64,000 nt of DNA from an uncultured Eubacteriales bacterium (GTDB lineage Bacteria; Bacillota; Clostridia; Lachnospirales; Bianqueaceae): contig OMYN01000005.1 in NCBI GenBank assembly GCA_900315265.1, positions 59,518 to 123,517 of the forward strand. The letters run 5' to 3'. Below are positions 38,779-47,167 of this stretch, piece after piece. Below the pieces are notes generated by a model. The model worked only from the letters and a program-made list of their open reading frames with translations, was not told the DNA's origin and did no database searches. Position 1 is the first letter of the stretch. The number at the start of each line of letters is the position of its first letter. Both the position numbers and the translations under genes were made by a program.

Positions 38779-39988
38779 TAGGAAATCCGTCTTTTATCTT
38801 CCTGTACTCATCCATGTCCAGGCTCACATTCACGAACGTCTTCGCAGTTTCATACTGCCGGACAAGCAATGCAACGCATTCAACATGCCGGGTAAAGGGA
38901 AAAAGATCAAAAGGCTGTATCGTTTGTATCTGATATCCGGCTTCCGTCAGTACCGTGCAGTCCCTTGCCTGTGTATCCGGCCCGCAGGAAATGTAGACGA
39001 TCGTACGAGGGGAGGAATGGACCAATGCCTGAAGAAACTCACTGCTGCATCCGGACCGGGGCGGATCGGTGATGACCACGTCCGGGACCTGTTCAGCCGG
39101 AAGATCCATCAGATAGCGGCCGGCATCGCTGCAGACAAAGGTACAGTTTTCGGCCTTGTTTCGTTTGGCATTATAGCGGGCATCACTGACAGCATGGCTG
39201 TTCAATTCGACTCCCAGCACATGATTAAAATAAGAGGAAGCCAAGATCCCGATCGTCCCTGTTCCGCAGTAAGCATCCAGAAGAGTCTTATTCTTTCCTT
39301 TAGTTCCGACAGCTTTTTGGATCGCGTACCGGTACAGCTTTTCTGCCTGAGGAGGATTTACCTGATAAAAAGATTCAGCAGAAATAGAAAAGGTCTTTCC
39401 GCCGATCCTGTCTTCGATAAAGCCCCGGCCGTATAAGGTATTGGAACGGGGCCCCAGTACCATACTGCCGAATTTGCCGTTAAAATTCTGGACGATCGTC
39501 GTTATCTCCGGGTGCTGTTTACGCAGTTCCTTTTGAAAGTTATTGCGGCCCGGGAACATTCCTTCCCCGGTAACCAGGACCAGCATCAGCTGCCCTGTCG
39601 CGTATCCTTTTCTAACCAGTACATGGCGCAGGATCCCCTCTCCGGTTTTTTCATTGAAGGCCGGGATCTTAAAGCGCTCTGCCAGTCGGATCACATCCGC
39701 TGTCAAATGATTGATCTGAGCATCATTGATGAGGCAGTCCGGTGTCGGGATCAGCCTATGGCTTTTTTCCGCATAATTTCCGTACAAAAGCCGCCCTCCG
39801 GCACCCTGCCGTACCGCTGCCTGAACTTTACAGCGGTAATGATAAGGGTCGTCCATACCCACCACGGACTTGACCGGCAGGCCTGGGAAAAAGGATTCGA
39901 TATATCTTTTCTTGTCCGCCAACTGTTTGGGATACGGCACGCCCATATACTGACAGCCGCCGCACAGGTCCTTATTATCACAGATCAC
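38771..39988 (-). CDS. rlmD: 23S rRNA (uracil-C5)-methyltransferase, RlmD type
   Basis: A 405-residue enzyme. N-terminal iron-sulfur motif CDNKDLCGGC, then the methyltransferase core LLDAYCGTGTIGILAS, DPPRSGCSSEFL and the catalytic Cys in VYISCGPDTQARD. The TRAM domain common in this family is absent, and the protein starts at the FeS motif. The GTG start at 39988 overlaps the trmO stop (GTGA) and has GGAGGTGGAAGG in front; the longer open frame back to 40324 is an antisense-like extension within trmO. It methylates a uridine of 23S rRNA, RlmD or RlmCD being equally possible. Confidence 0.9.
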   Translation of the reverse strand: MICDNKDLCGGCQYMGVPYPKQLADKKRYIESFFPGLPVKSVVGMDDPYHYRCKVQAAVRQGAGGRLLYGNYAEKSHRLIPTPDCLINDAQINHLTADVIRLAERFKIPAFNEKTGEGILRHVLVRKGYATGQLMLVLVTGEGMFPGRNNFQKELRKQHPEITTIVQNFNGKFGSMVLGPRSNTLYGRGFIEDRIGGKTFSISAESFYQVNPPQAEKLYRYAIQKAVGTKGKNKTLLDAYCGTGTIGILASSYFNHVLGVELNSHAVSDARYNAKRNKAENCTFVCSDAGRYLMDLPAEQVPDVVITDPPRSGCSSEFLQALVHSSPRTIVYISCGPDTQARDCTVLTEAGYQIQTIQPFDLFPFTRHVECVALLVRQYETAKTFVNVSLDMDEYRKIKDGFPIT

Positions 39989-40677
39989 CCTTCCACCTCC
40001 ACGATATGAAGTCCGTCCGCGCCTACTTTGAAACGCACGTTCCATTGACCGTACGCAAAACCGTATATCCGTTCCGGATCGTGCTGGTAACCGGGACGGG
40101 GGTCTTGGGCAAGGGCTTCGTATAAGGCTTTTTTCTGAAGCTCCGTCATGCCTTCCGGCAAAGCGCAGTCTTCGACAATGTTCAGCAAAGAAGGATAATG
40201 ATTGTCCGTAAAGCCTGCCTTGGCCTCTTCGTGGGAGTCCGTATAAGGCAGATATGGCTTGATGTCTACGATGGGTGTCCCATCCATCAGGTCGGCGCCG
40301 GCAACGTACAGGACCGGACCGCAATCATTATCCTGATCCAGACGGACCAGTTTTACGCAGGAAAGGCCGATGGGATTGGGCCGGAACGGCGACCTGGTAG
40401 CAAAGACGCCCATACGGGTATTGCCGTTCAACTTCGGCGGACGCACGGTAGCATGGAATCCGGACCGGATGTTCTCGGAAAAGATCCACAAGAGCCACAG
40501 GTAATCGAAAGACTCGATACCACGAAAGGCATCGGGGCTGCGAAAGTCCGGCTCCATCACGATCCTGCTGATCAGGTCCCGGGTCAGCAGGCTTTGACGG
40601 GGAATACCAAACTTTTCTTTAAAATCGTTTTGGATATGCCCGATCGGAGTTAACTGGACCATTTCAGCGGTATTCAT
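39985..40677 (-). CDS. trmO: tRNA (adenine(37)-N6)-methyltransferase TrmO
   Basis: A 230-residue protein of the YaeB/TsaA family: VQLTPIGHIQNDFKEKFGIPRQ at the start, FRGIESFDYLWLLWIF, and the signature GVFATRSPFRPNPIGLSCV. TrmO methylates the t6A at position 37 of tRNA-Thr using SAM. The start lies 14 bp inside the end of the aminotransferase gene and the stop overlaps rlmD, so three genes are translationally linked. Confidence 0.94.
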   Translation of the reverse strand: MNTAEMVQLTPIGHIQNDFKEKFGIPRQSLLTRDLISRIVMEPDFRSPDAFRGIESFDYLWLLWIFSENIRSGFHATVRPPKLNGNTRMGVFATRSPFRPNPIGLSCVKLVRLDQDNDCGPVLYVAGADLMDGTPIVDIKPYLPYTDSHEEAKAGFTDNHYPSLLNIVEDCALPEGMTELQKKALYEALAQDPRPGYQHDPERIYGFAYGQWNVRFKVGADGLHIVEVEG

Positions 40678-41857
40678 TTAGCTTTAAAAGCCGCTCGGAA
40701 GCCTGTTCGAGGATGTCCTCCCCTTTGGCAAAGTGCAGGCGGATCAGGTTGTTGACGTCTTCGTTGAAGAAGCTGGATCCGGGGACCGCGGCCACACCGA
40801 TATACTGGATCATCCAGGTGCAGAACTCCTGATCGGTCATGCCCTGAAATTGCGGTTTCTTCAGAAATTCCGAGATATCGACCATGACGAAATAAGTTCC
40901 CTGCGGGTCGTTATGGGTAAGGCCGGCCCGGTCCAGGCCGTCCAGCAGGACTTTTTTCTTGCGGGTATACAAGGCCTGCAGGTCTTTATAATAGCTGTCC
41001 GGCAGATTCAGTCCGGCAACGGCTGCCTCCTGCAGAGGTGCTGCGGCGCCGACCGTCAGGAAATCGTGCACTTTACGGGCTGCCTCGATCACCTTAGCGG
41101 GGCCGATGATATAGCCAAGACGCCAGCCGGTGCAGGAATAGGTTTTTGATAAAGAATTGCAGGTAATGGTATGATCGAACATGCCGTCAAGACCGGCTGT
41201 CGTTTCAAGAGACGCCACAGCAACATGCTTGGCCGGCTCATAGATAATGTGTTCGTAAACTTCATCGGTTTCTACATAGGCATCATATTCCAAAGCCAAT
41301 TTGCCGATGGAAACCAGCTCCTCTTTGGTAAAGACTTTGCCGCAGGGGTTGGACGGATTGCAAACAATGATCGCTTTGGCTCCATCCTGAAAACCTTTGC
41401 GGACCAAGTCAAGGTCAAAGTCATAGGTGGGAGGGACCAGAGGGATATAAATAGGCTCAGCCCCTGCCAGAATGGCATCGGCTCCGTAATTTTCATAGAA
41501 AGGTGAAAATACCATGACCTTATCGCCGGGATTGCAGATGGTCATCATGGTGCACATCATGGCCTCTGTACTGCCGCAGGTAACGACGATCTGGGTATCC
41601 GGATCAACCGGATGCTGAAACGTCTTTGAAGCTTTCGCAGCGATCGCGTCCCTCAGATTTTTCGCTCCGAAGGTGATGGAATACTGATGAGGCCCCTGCT
41701 GAGCTGCCTTTGCCAAGGCATCTTTCATTTCCTGAGGGGGATCGAAATCCGGGAAGCCCTGGGACAGGTTGATCGCGTTATATTTGTTGCTGATCCGGGT
41801 CATACGGCGAATGACAGAATCGGTAAAAGTACCGACACGAGTACTTAAAGACGGCAT
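40664..41857 (-). CDS. Class I/II pyridoxal-phosphate aminotransferase
   Basis: A 397-residue fold-type I enzyme of normal length: NAINLSQGFPDFDPP, the cofactor contacts CNPSNPCGKVFTKEEL and ETDEVYEHIIY, and the PLP lysine in TCNSLSKTYSCTGWRLGY. It resembles the methionine/aromatic/kynurenine-type aminotransferases (YbdL, PatA) of the aspartate aminotransferase superfamily. The amino donor is not resolved by sequence. It heads the tight trmO-rlmD gene string; the ribosome binding site is weak. Confidence 0.9.
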   Translation of the reverse strand: MPSLSTRVGTFTDSVIRRMTRISNKYNAINLSQGFPDFDPPQEMKDALAKAAQQGPHQYSITFGAKNLRDAIAAKASKTFQHPVDPDTQIVVTCGSTEAMMCTMMTICNPGDKVMVFSPFYENYGADAILAGAEPIYIPLVPPTYDFDLDLVRKGFQDGAKAIIVCNPSNPCGKVFTKEELVSIGKLALEYDAYVETDEVYEHIIYEPAKHVAVASLETTAGLDGMFDHTITCNSLSKTYSCTGWRLGYIIGPAKVIEAARKVHDFLTVGAAAPLQEAAVAGLNLPDSYYKDLQALYTRKKKVLLDGLDRAGLTHNDPQGTYFVMVDISEFLKKPQFQGMTDQEFCTWMIQYIGVAAVPGSSFFNEDVNNLIRLHFAKGEDILEQASERLLKLNEYR

Positions 41858-41929
41858 AAGTTACACACTTTCTATGAGATAAAAATAATGAACGAAAAGC
41901 CGGGCAGCAAACATATCATACTGACAGGG

Positions 41930-42907
41930 TCACGGCATCAGCAGCTCCCGGGCATAAACAGGATCCTTGAAAAGCGGACGGCCTATTCCGGCCATGTCAA
42001 GGGAACCGGAAGAGAGCAGCTCCTCTGCCCCCTGACGGGTCCGGATACCCCCGGCCATAAGGACCGGGATGGAAACCCCTTCCTTTATAGCCTTAGAAGC
42101 TTTGTCGAAATATCCTTCATGACCCAGCAATTCTTTATAGAGATATCCATTAAGACCGCCGGTAACATCAATAAAATCAGCTCCAGCCTTTTCCAGGATG
42201 GCCGAAGCGGCTGCCCCGTCTTCAACGGTAGAACCTCCTTGGGTATAATCACAGGCTCCCAGACGGACTCCGACGATAAAAGCATCATCTGCAGCTGTCC
42301 GGATGCTCTCGACTACCTCTTTTGTAAAACGGATCCGGTTTTCAAGAGGACCTCCGTACGAGTCGGTCCGATGATTGGCTAACGGAGAATAAAACTGATT
42401 CAAAAGATACCCGTGGGCCGCATGCACCTCGACTCCGTCGTAACCGGCTTTTTGAGCCCTGAGGGCTGCTTTGACGAAGGCTTCTTTTACCTGGCCGATA
42501 TCGTCCAAGGTCATGGCGCATACCTTTTTATTCTTCCAAACTTGGTCGACCGGTCCCAGGTTTACAGCGTTTGCGTCTTCCTGTCCGGCAGTACGACCTG
42601 CATGGCTGATCTGGATAAAGGCAAGAGCTCCTCCTTGGTGAACAGCGTCTGCGATACGGGCAAGGCCCTGGACGTCCTCATCACGGCTGATCGAGATCTG
42701 ACCGGCATGAGCACGTCCCTGAGGGCAGATATAGCTGTGCTCCTGAATGACGGCGGCAATGCCGCTTTGGGCTCTTTCAAAGTAATAGTCGACCAAAGCA
42801 TCGGTAACAAAACCATCCGGTGTTTTACCGGTCGCCATGGGCGGCATATAAATGCGGTTCTTAAAAGTTTTACCGCGGACCCGCAAAGGCGAATCGATCT
42901 TTGTCAT
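41930..42907 (-). CDS. Old Yellow Enzyme-type NADH:flavin oxidoreductase
   Basis: A 325-residue FMN TIM-barrel protein: FKNRIYMPPMATG, QISHAGRTAG, the catalytic segment GYDGVEVHAAHGYLLNQFYSP, RTDSYGGPLENRIRF and the phosphate site MAGGIRTRQGAEELL. There is no C-terminal FeS/FAD extension, so it is a single-domain ene-reductase that reduces activated double bonds. The AAAGGAG for its ATG lies in the end of nudC, and the stop-to-start gap is one base. Confidence 0.92.
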   Translation of the reverse strand: MTKIDSPLRVRGKTFKNRIYMPPMATGKTPDGFVTDALVDYYFERAQSGIAAVIQEHSYICPQGRAHAGQISISRDEDVQGLARIADAVHQGGALAFIQISHAGRTAGQEDANAVNLGPVDQVWKNKKVCAMTLDDIGQVKEAFVKAALRAQKAGYDGVEVHAAHGYLLNQFYSPLANHRTDSYGGPLENRIRFTKEVVESIRTAADDAFIVGVRLGACDYTQGGSTVEDGAAASAILEKAGADFIDVTGGLNGYLYKELLGHEGYFDKASKAIKEGVSIPVLMAGGIRTRQGAEELLSSGSLDMAGIGRPLFKDPVYARELLMP

Positions 42908-42908
42908 A

Positions 42909-43841
42909 TCAAACGGTCGCTCCTTTTAAATGTTGTTTTTTAAAATACATCATCATTTCATTGGTGAGCGACATGTCGTCCGGCTGACCCTTGATCCGGT
43001 CGGCTGTCAGCCACAAAGCCTGCCCAAGCTCGCCGTCCAGATGCACTGTGTCGTCTCCATCGACATCGCAGTAGAAACCCATCAGCACATCCGACACCAT
43101 ACCCCAGGGCTGGGACTTATAATAGCGGATGTTTTTCACATTGAGCCCAGTCTCTTCTTTTACCTCCCGGGCAACCGTTTCTTCGACCGTTTCCCCGATC
43201 TCGGTAAAACCGGCTACCAAGGCATCGTAACCGATGGGCCTTCGGGCATAGCGGGTCACCAGTAATTTATCATTATTTGTAACTCCTACGATGACCGCCG
43301 GTACGATCTTTGGATAGATATGGTTTCCACACTGAGGACAGATCATGCAGCGCTCGGTCTCTGAATGAATCGTCTTATGGCCGCAGCGTCCGCAGAAACG
43401 GCTGCCTTCATACCATTCAAAAAGATGAAAAGCGGTAATGGCCGCAAAATACTGCCACTTTTCTACCCTGACCGGAAGATTTTCACGAAGCGTCTGCAGG
43501 CGGACATAAGAAAGGTCTTCCCTGCCGGCCACCTCTTCTTTGGAATCGGAACCGGTCTCGTAGTAGATATCTTCTTCCGACAAAGCCTTGTCGATCAAAG
43601 AACCCAAAGACTCAGCCGGCTTTTTGTAAAGAAAGTAAGGACGGCCGTCTACAGCGAAGACATACCGGAAGGACGAGCCCGGCGGAAAATCGTTGACCTT
43701 GGGAAGGCTTATATTTCCGCCATCTGCCTCTTTTACCAGCAGCTCGTCCTTGCGGAAACAGTAAACGGGATCCTCCGGCTTTGCCTGGATCTTTACGTCA
43801 TACTGATTATTCAGCCTGTGCGGCGCTATATCTTGAATCAA
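42909..43841 (-). CDS. nudC: NADH pyrophosphatase / RNA decapping hydrolase NudC
   Basis: A 310-residue protein with the NudC layout: variable N-terminal domain, zinc ribbon FCGRCGHKTIHSETERCMIC-PQCG (four Cys), then a Nudix domain with GFTEIGETVEETVAREVKEE and the SQPWGM motif specific for NADH-cleaving members. It hydrolyses NAD(H) and removes NAD caps from RNA. The start is a TTG with AAGGAG eight bases upstream. It lies in a string of mostly redox and repair-type genes. Confidence 0.94.
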   Translation of the reverse strand: MIQDIAPHRLNNQYDVKIQAKPEDPVYCFRKDELLVKEADGGNISLPKVNDFPPGSSFRYVFAVDGRPYFLYKKPAESLGSLIDKALSEEDIYYETGSDSKEEVAGREDLSYVRLQTLRENLPVRVEKWQYFAAITAFHLFEWYEGSRFCGRCGHKTIHSETERCMICPQCGNHIYPKIVPAVIVGVTNNDKLLVTRYARRPIGYDALVAGFTEIGETVEETVAREVKEETGLNVKNIRYYKSQPWGMVSDVLMGFYCDVDGDDTVHLDGELGQALWLTADRIKGQPDDMSLTNEMMMYFKKQHLKGATV

Positions 43842-43856
43842 AATGGCTCCTTATCC

Positions 43857-44669
43857 TCAAAGTTCGATCGACTCCAAATCATCCGGGACATAGGCATGAC
43901 CGTGGTAATACCGGCCGGCTTCGGCAAGGTAGCGTTCTTTACGATGAGCCAGGTCCGAATCCTCCGTATGATATAAGATCAGGTTTTTTACGCCCAGCTC
44001 TTCCGCCAGTTCGGCGGCGTCTTTGACCGTTGAGTGATGTTTTTCATAGGGATGAAAACGGTCCCTGTCATCGTAAAGACAGAAAGCCTCGTGCAGCAGC
44101 CAATCGCTGCCTTGAGCGTAAAGCTTCTCACAGTCCTTATATGGCTCGTCTCCGCAGCAGGTAAGTTTCTTTTTACAATCACCGTCACAAGGCCATGTCA
44201 GGCTGAAGCCGAACTGCTTGGCCTTCGTTGACTGGATATCAAAGGCCCTGGCTTTCTCTCCCAGAACTTCGAATTCCTGTCCGTCGCGCAGGGTAACCAG
44301 ATGCAGCTTTTTACCGATCAAAGCGATTTCCTTCTTTTTCAACAGCTTAGCGGAGATCTCAGTCAGCAGGTCGATAACTTGGTCATGGCCGTAGATCGTT
44401 GCCTCCCCCGGATATGTCCCTTCGTTGGAATATTGAAGGATCATGCGCATCATCCAGAAAACACCCATGATATGGTCCAGATGTTTGTGGGTCACAAAAA
44501 TATCTTTCATGTCCATCCAGTTATAGCCGGCGGCTTTTAACTGGTAAAGGACCTGGTTGCCTCCTCCGGCATCTACCAGCAGATATTTTCCATTCTGTTC
44601 CAGTACGAAACAGGTATTATAACATTCGGTTACCAGAGCATTGCCGGTACCAAGCATGGTCAGCTTCAT
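43857..44669 (-). CDS. Metallo-beta-lactamase fold hydrolase (RNase Z-like)
   Basis: A 270-residue MBL-fold protein: MKLTMLGTGNALVTECYNTC, LVDAGGG, the metal motif VTHKHLDHIMGVFW, HEAFCLYDD and the final NLILYHTEDSD. The first metal motif is H-K-H-L-D-H, as in RNase Z/phosphonate-type subfamilies. An insertion with six cysteines in the middle (WPCDGDCKKKLTCCGDEPYK plus YKDCEKLY) is unusual and may hold another metal. RNase Z itself is possible but the exosite arm is not obvious. Confidence 0.85.
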   Translation of the reverse strand: MKLTMLGTGNALVTECYNTCFVLEQNGKYLLVDAGGGNQVLYQLKAAGYNWMDMKDIFVTHKHLDHIMGVFWMMRMILQYSNEGTYPGEATIYGHDQVIDLLTEISAKLLKKKEIALIGKKLHLVTLRDGQEFEVLGEKARAFDIQSTKAKQFGFSLTWPCDGDCKKKLTCCGDEPYKDCEKLYAQGSDWLLHEAFCLYDDRDRFHPYEKHHSTVKDAAELAEELGVKNLILYHTEDSDLAHRKERYLAEAGRYYHGHAYVPDDLESIEL

Positions 44670-44696
44670 GCCATTCTTCCTTTACTATCTGATTAT

Positions 44697-45224
44697 TTAT
44701 TCTACCCAGAAAACACGGCCGGCCTTACGGGGAGCAGCTGCTTTTTCAGGTTCTTTCTTATAACCGAGGATCAAGTTGCCGATACCTTCATAATCTCCGC
44801 TGACCCCGATCTTTTTCAGAAATTCTTTCCATTCGGGCATTTGGAATTCTTCCTTTGCCCGATGGATCCAGCAGGAACCCAGTCCCAGATCATAAGCGGC
44901 ATTAAGCATATTACCCATTGCCAGGCTTCCGTCGTATACATGAGTTCCTACCTTTTTATCAGCCAGAACGACCAGAACGACCGGAGCCCCGTAGAAAGGA
45001 TCACTGTCCGTTTCCCATCCTACCGACTCGCAGTTGGCTCTGCTAAGTTTGTTCCTGGTCTCTTTGTCGGTAATGGCTACAATAATAGGAGACTGCAGTC
45101 CCATTCCGGTGGGAGCATACAGACCTGCTTCTATGACCTTTTCGATCAGTTCTTTAGGTACCGGATCTGCCTTGAAACTGCGGCAGGCACGGCGGTTCAG
45201 TAATGTTTCCATTGTTTCACTCAT
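44697..45224 (-). CDS. Nitroreductase family FMN enzyme
   Basis: A 175-residue flavoprotein: LLNRRACRSFKADPVPKELIEK at the N-terminus (FMN phosphate site), APTGMGLQSP, and GLGSCWIHRAKEEF. Normal for the small nitroreductase-like group that reduces nitro compounds or quinones with NAD(P)H. Its ATG overlaps the stop of the HAD gene (ATGA). Confidence 0.92.
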   Translation of the reverse strand: MSETMETLLNRRACRSFKADPVPKELIEKVIEAGLYAPTGMGLQSPIIVAITDKETRNKLSRANCESVGWETDSDPFYGAPVVLVVLADKKVGTHVYDGSLAMGNMLNAAYDLGLGSCWIHRAKEEFQMPEWKEFLKKIGVSGDYEGIGNLILGYKKEPEKAAAPRKAGRVFWVE

Positions 45225-46015
45225 CTTGATTCCTCCTCAGCAATTTTTACAATATCACCTACACCGTCCAGGACACAGGTCGGACGATAGGCATATTCTT
45301 TTAAAGTATCCCTGGTAGAGATCCCGGACAAGACCAGAACGGTAGACATACCGCTTTCCATACCGGATATGACATCAGTATCCATACGGTCGCCGATCAT
45401 AACAGCGTCCGCCGAATGGCATCCGAGTATATCCAGTCCTGTCCTCATCATAAGCGGATTCGGTTTCCCGCAGAAATAGGCTTTGCGTCCGGTCGCAAGC
45501 TCAATAGGAGCTGTCAAAGCCCTGCAGGCAGGAGCAATGCCGTTTTCTATAGGACCGGACAGGTCGGAATTGGCCCCGATCAGCTTTGCCCCGTTCATAA
45601 CAAGATTGACAGCCGTCGTTAATGTTTCCAGCGAATAGGATTTACTTTCGCCTACGATCACGTAGTCGGGATTGACATCATTCATGGTAATGCCGACATC
45701 ATACAAGGCATTCAGCAGCCCCGCTTCACCGATCACGTATGCGGTGCATCCGGGAGACTGATGTTTCAGAAACCGAGCAGTCGCCAGGGCACTGGTGTAA
45801 AAATGCTCAGCCGGAACATCCAATCCCATGCGCTCAAGTTTATTATGCAGTTCCACCGGGGTAGAACCGCTGTTATTGGTCAGAAACAAGTAACCTTTAT
45901 TTGTTTTTTGAAGCCATTCGATAAATTCACGTACACCGGGAAGGATGATGTTGCCTTGATAAATGACACCATCCATATCACAGATATAGCCCTTTTTTAA
46001 GTTGAAATCGATCAT
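45221..46015 (-). CDS. HAD-IIA family phosphatase (NagD-like)
   Basis: A 264-residue HAD phosphatase: nucleophile motif YICDMDGVIYQGN, FLTNNSGSTP, the cap segment ending GKPNPLMMRTG, and VMIGDRMDTDVISGMESGM. It belongs to the NagD/p-nitrophenylphosphatase group acting on sugar phosphates or nucleotides. ATG at 46015 is preferred; the alternative ATG twelve bases upstream lies directly against AGGAGG, too close for normal initiation. Confidence 0.9.
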   Translation of the reverse strand: MIDFNLKKGYICDMDGVIYQGNIILPGVREFIEWLQKTNKGYLFLTNNSGSTPVELHNKLERMGLDVPAEHFYTSALATARFLKHQSPGCTAYVIGEAGLLNALYDVGITMNDVNPDYVIVGESKSYSLETLTTAVNLVMNGAKLIGANSDLSGPIENGIAPACRALTAPIELATGRKAYFCGKPNPLMMRTGLDILGCHSADAVMIGDRMDTDVISGMESGMSTVLVLSGISTRDTLKEYAYRPTCVLDGVGDIVKIAEEESR

Positions 46016-46108
46016 CTTCCGTATCATCCTCCTATCTTTTAAAAACCTACAAAACAAGTATAGAATAACCTAAACGGCTCTTGAATACAAGAAGACCATA
46101 TTCGAAAA

Positions 46109-47125
46109 TCAATCAAGAAACGCAAAAGGCTCCCTTGGGTCGCTTTTCAAAAAAGCATGCAAGAGAAAGGCGGACCGCATCGACGTCTTTTCCTCTTCCA
46201 ATATCCTTTTTACTTCCTTCTTATCAGCTAAAACGACATCGATCCATTCACTGCTTTCGTTCTCTTTCAAGCCCTTTGTATCGGTTATCGTTCCGAATAC
46301 CGTCTGCCCGGGTTCGTCGGAAAATCCCGGTGCCAGAAAGAAGGGCCGCCGCATATAGGAAGCCCCGCCCTTGTATTCTTCAAAGGCAAAGCCCGTCTCT
46401 TCCTTGAGCTCCCGGACCGCTGCCTCATCTGCTGTTTCCCCGGGATCGATCAATCCGCAGGGCAGCGAATAAATATATTCGTCAATAGGGAAACGGTACT
46501 CATGGACCAGAGCGATCCTTGGTTCCGCCTCTTTGGTAACAGCATAAATACAGATACCGTCCGGCTTCAGATCATGTGTTTTGATCTTGAGCTGATCCTC
46601 ATTTTTACGGGAAACAAAGTAATAATGACGCTGCCTGCCCGCGCGATCATGAAAGCCTAGGTGATAAAGATTCAAATAGGGATTGTCTGTCAGTTTTTCG
46701 ACCGACTCGATATTGGTCTCCCTTTTGGCTGACTTTGTGAACAGGAAACTTTGCAGCTTGCTGATGATGGTCCGGTCCGCCGACAGCCAATCCACGTCAA
46801 ACAGGTGGGCGGCATCAAGCCACTTGGCATCTTCCGCCTCCAGAAGGTCCAGACTGCCCTCCCGGACATGGCAGAGAAAGCATTTCATTGACAAATGAAA
46901 GTCCGGATAGTCCCATTCGACGGTGTCGAAATACTGGTCTACCTCGATGACCGTAGCCAGTTCTTCTTTGATCTCGCGCACAAGAGCCTGCTCAGGAGTT
47001 TCGCCTTCTTCGATTTTACCTCCCGGGAATTCCCATCCGTCTTTCATCGGGCCGTAGCCCCGCTGCGTTGCGAAGACTCTGTCGTCATCGATCAGTATAG
47101 CCGCTGCAACATTTACTGTTTTCAT
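46109..47125 (-). CDS. Fusion of two Nudix hydrolase domains
   Basis: A 338-residue protein. Residues 1-~130 form a MutT-like Nudix domain (ATQRGYGPMKDGWEFPGGKI, box GGKIEEGETPEQALVREIKE-EL). Residues ~150-338 form a second Nudix domain similar to ADP-ribose pyrophosphatases (box GLIDPGETADEAAVRELKEE-TGF). Both catalytic boxes are complete. The first probably sanitises oxidised nucleotides such as 8-oxo-dGTP; the second probably cleaves ADP-ribose-type dinucleotides. AAAGGAAC lies before the ATG. Confidence 0.92.
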   Translation of the reverse strand: MKTVNVAAAILIDDDRVFATQRGYGPMKDGWEFPGGKIEEGETPEQALVREIKEELATVIEVDQYFDTVEWDYPDFHLSMKCFLCHVREGSLDLLEAEDAKWLDAAHLFDVDWLSADRTIISKLQSFLFTKSAKRETNIESVEKLTDNPYLNLYHLGFHDRAGRQRHYYFVSRKNEDQLKIKTHDLKPDGICIYAVTKEAEPRIALVHEYRFPIDEYIYSLPCGLIDPGETADEAAVRELKEETGFAFEEYKGGASYMRRPFFLAPGFSDEPGQTVFGTITDTKGLKENESSEWIDVVLADKKEVKRILEEEKTSMRSAFLLHAFLKSDPREPFAFLD

Positions 47126-47167
47126 AATATGTTCCTTTATCCTTTATCCATTATTTCACATTTAGAT

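Noticed and set aside
39989..40324. Extended N-terminus of rlmD
   Set aside because: It lies entirely within trmO in another frame; the GTG at 39988 has GGAGGTGG and the FeS motif follows directly.
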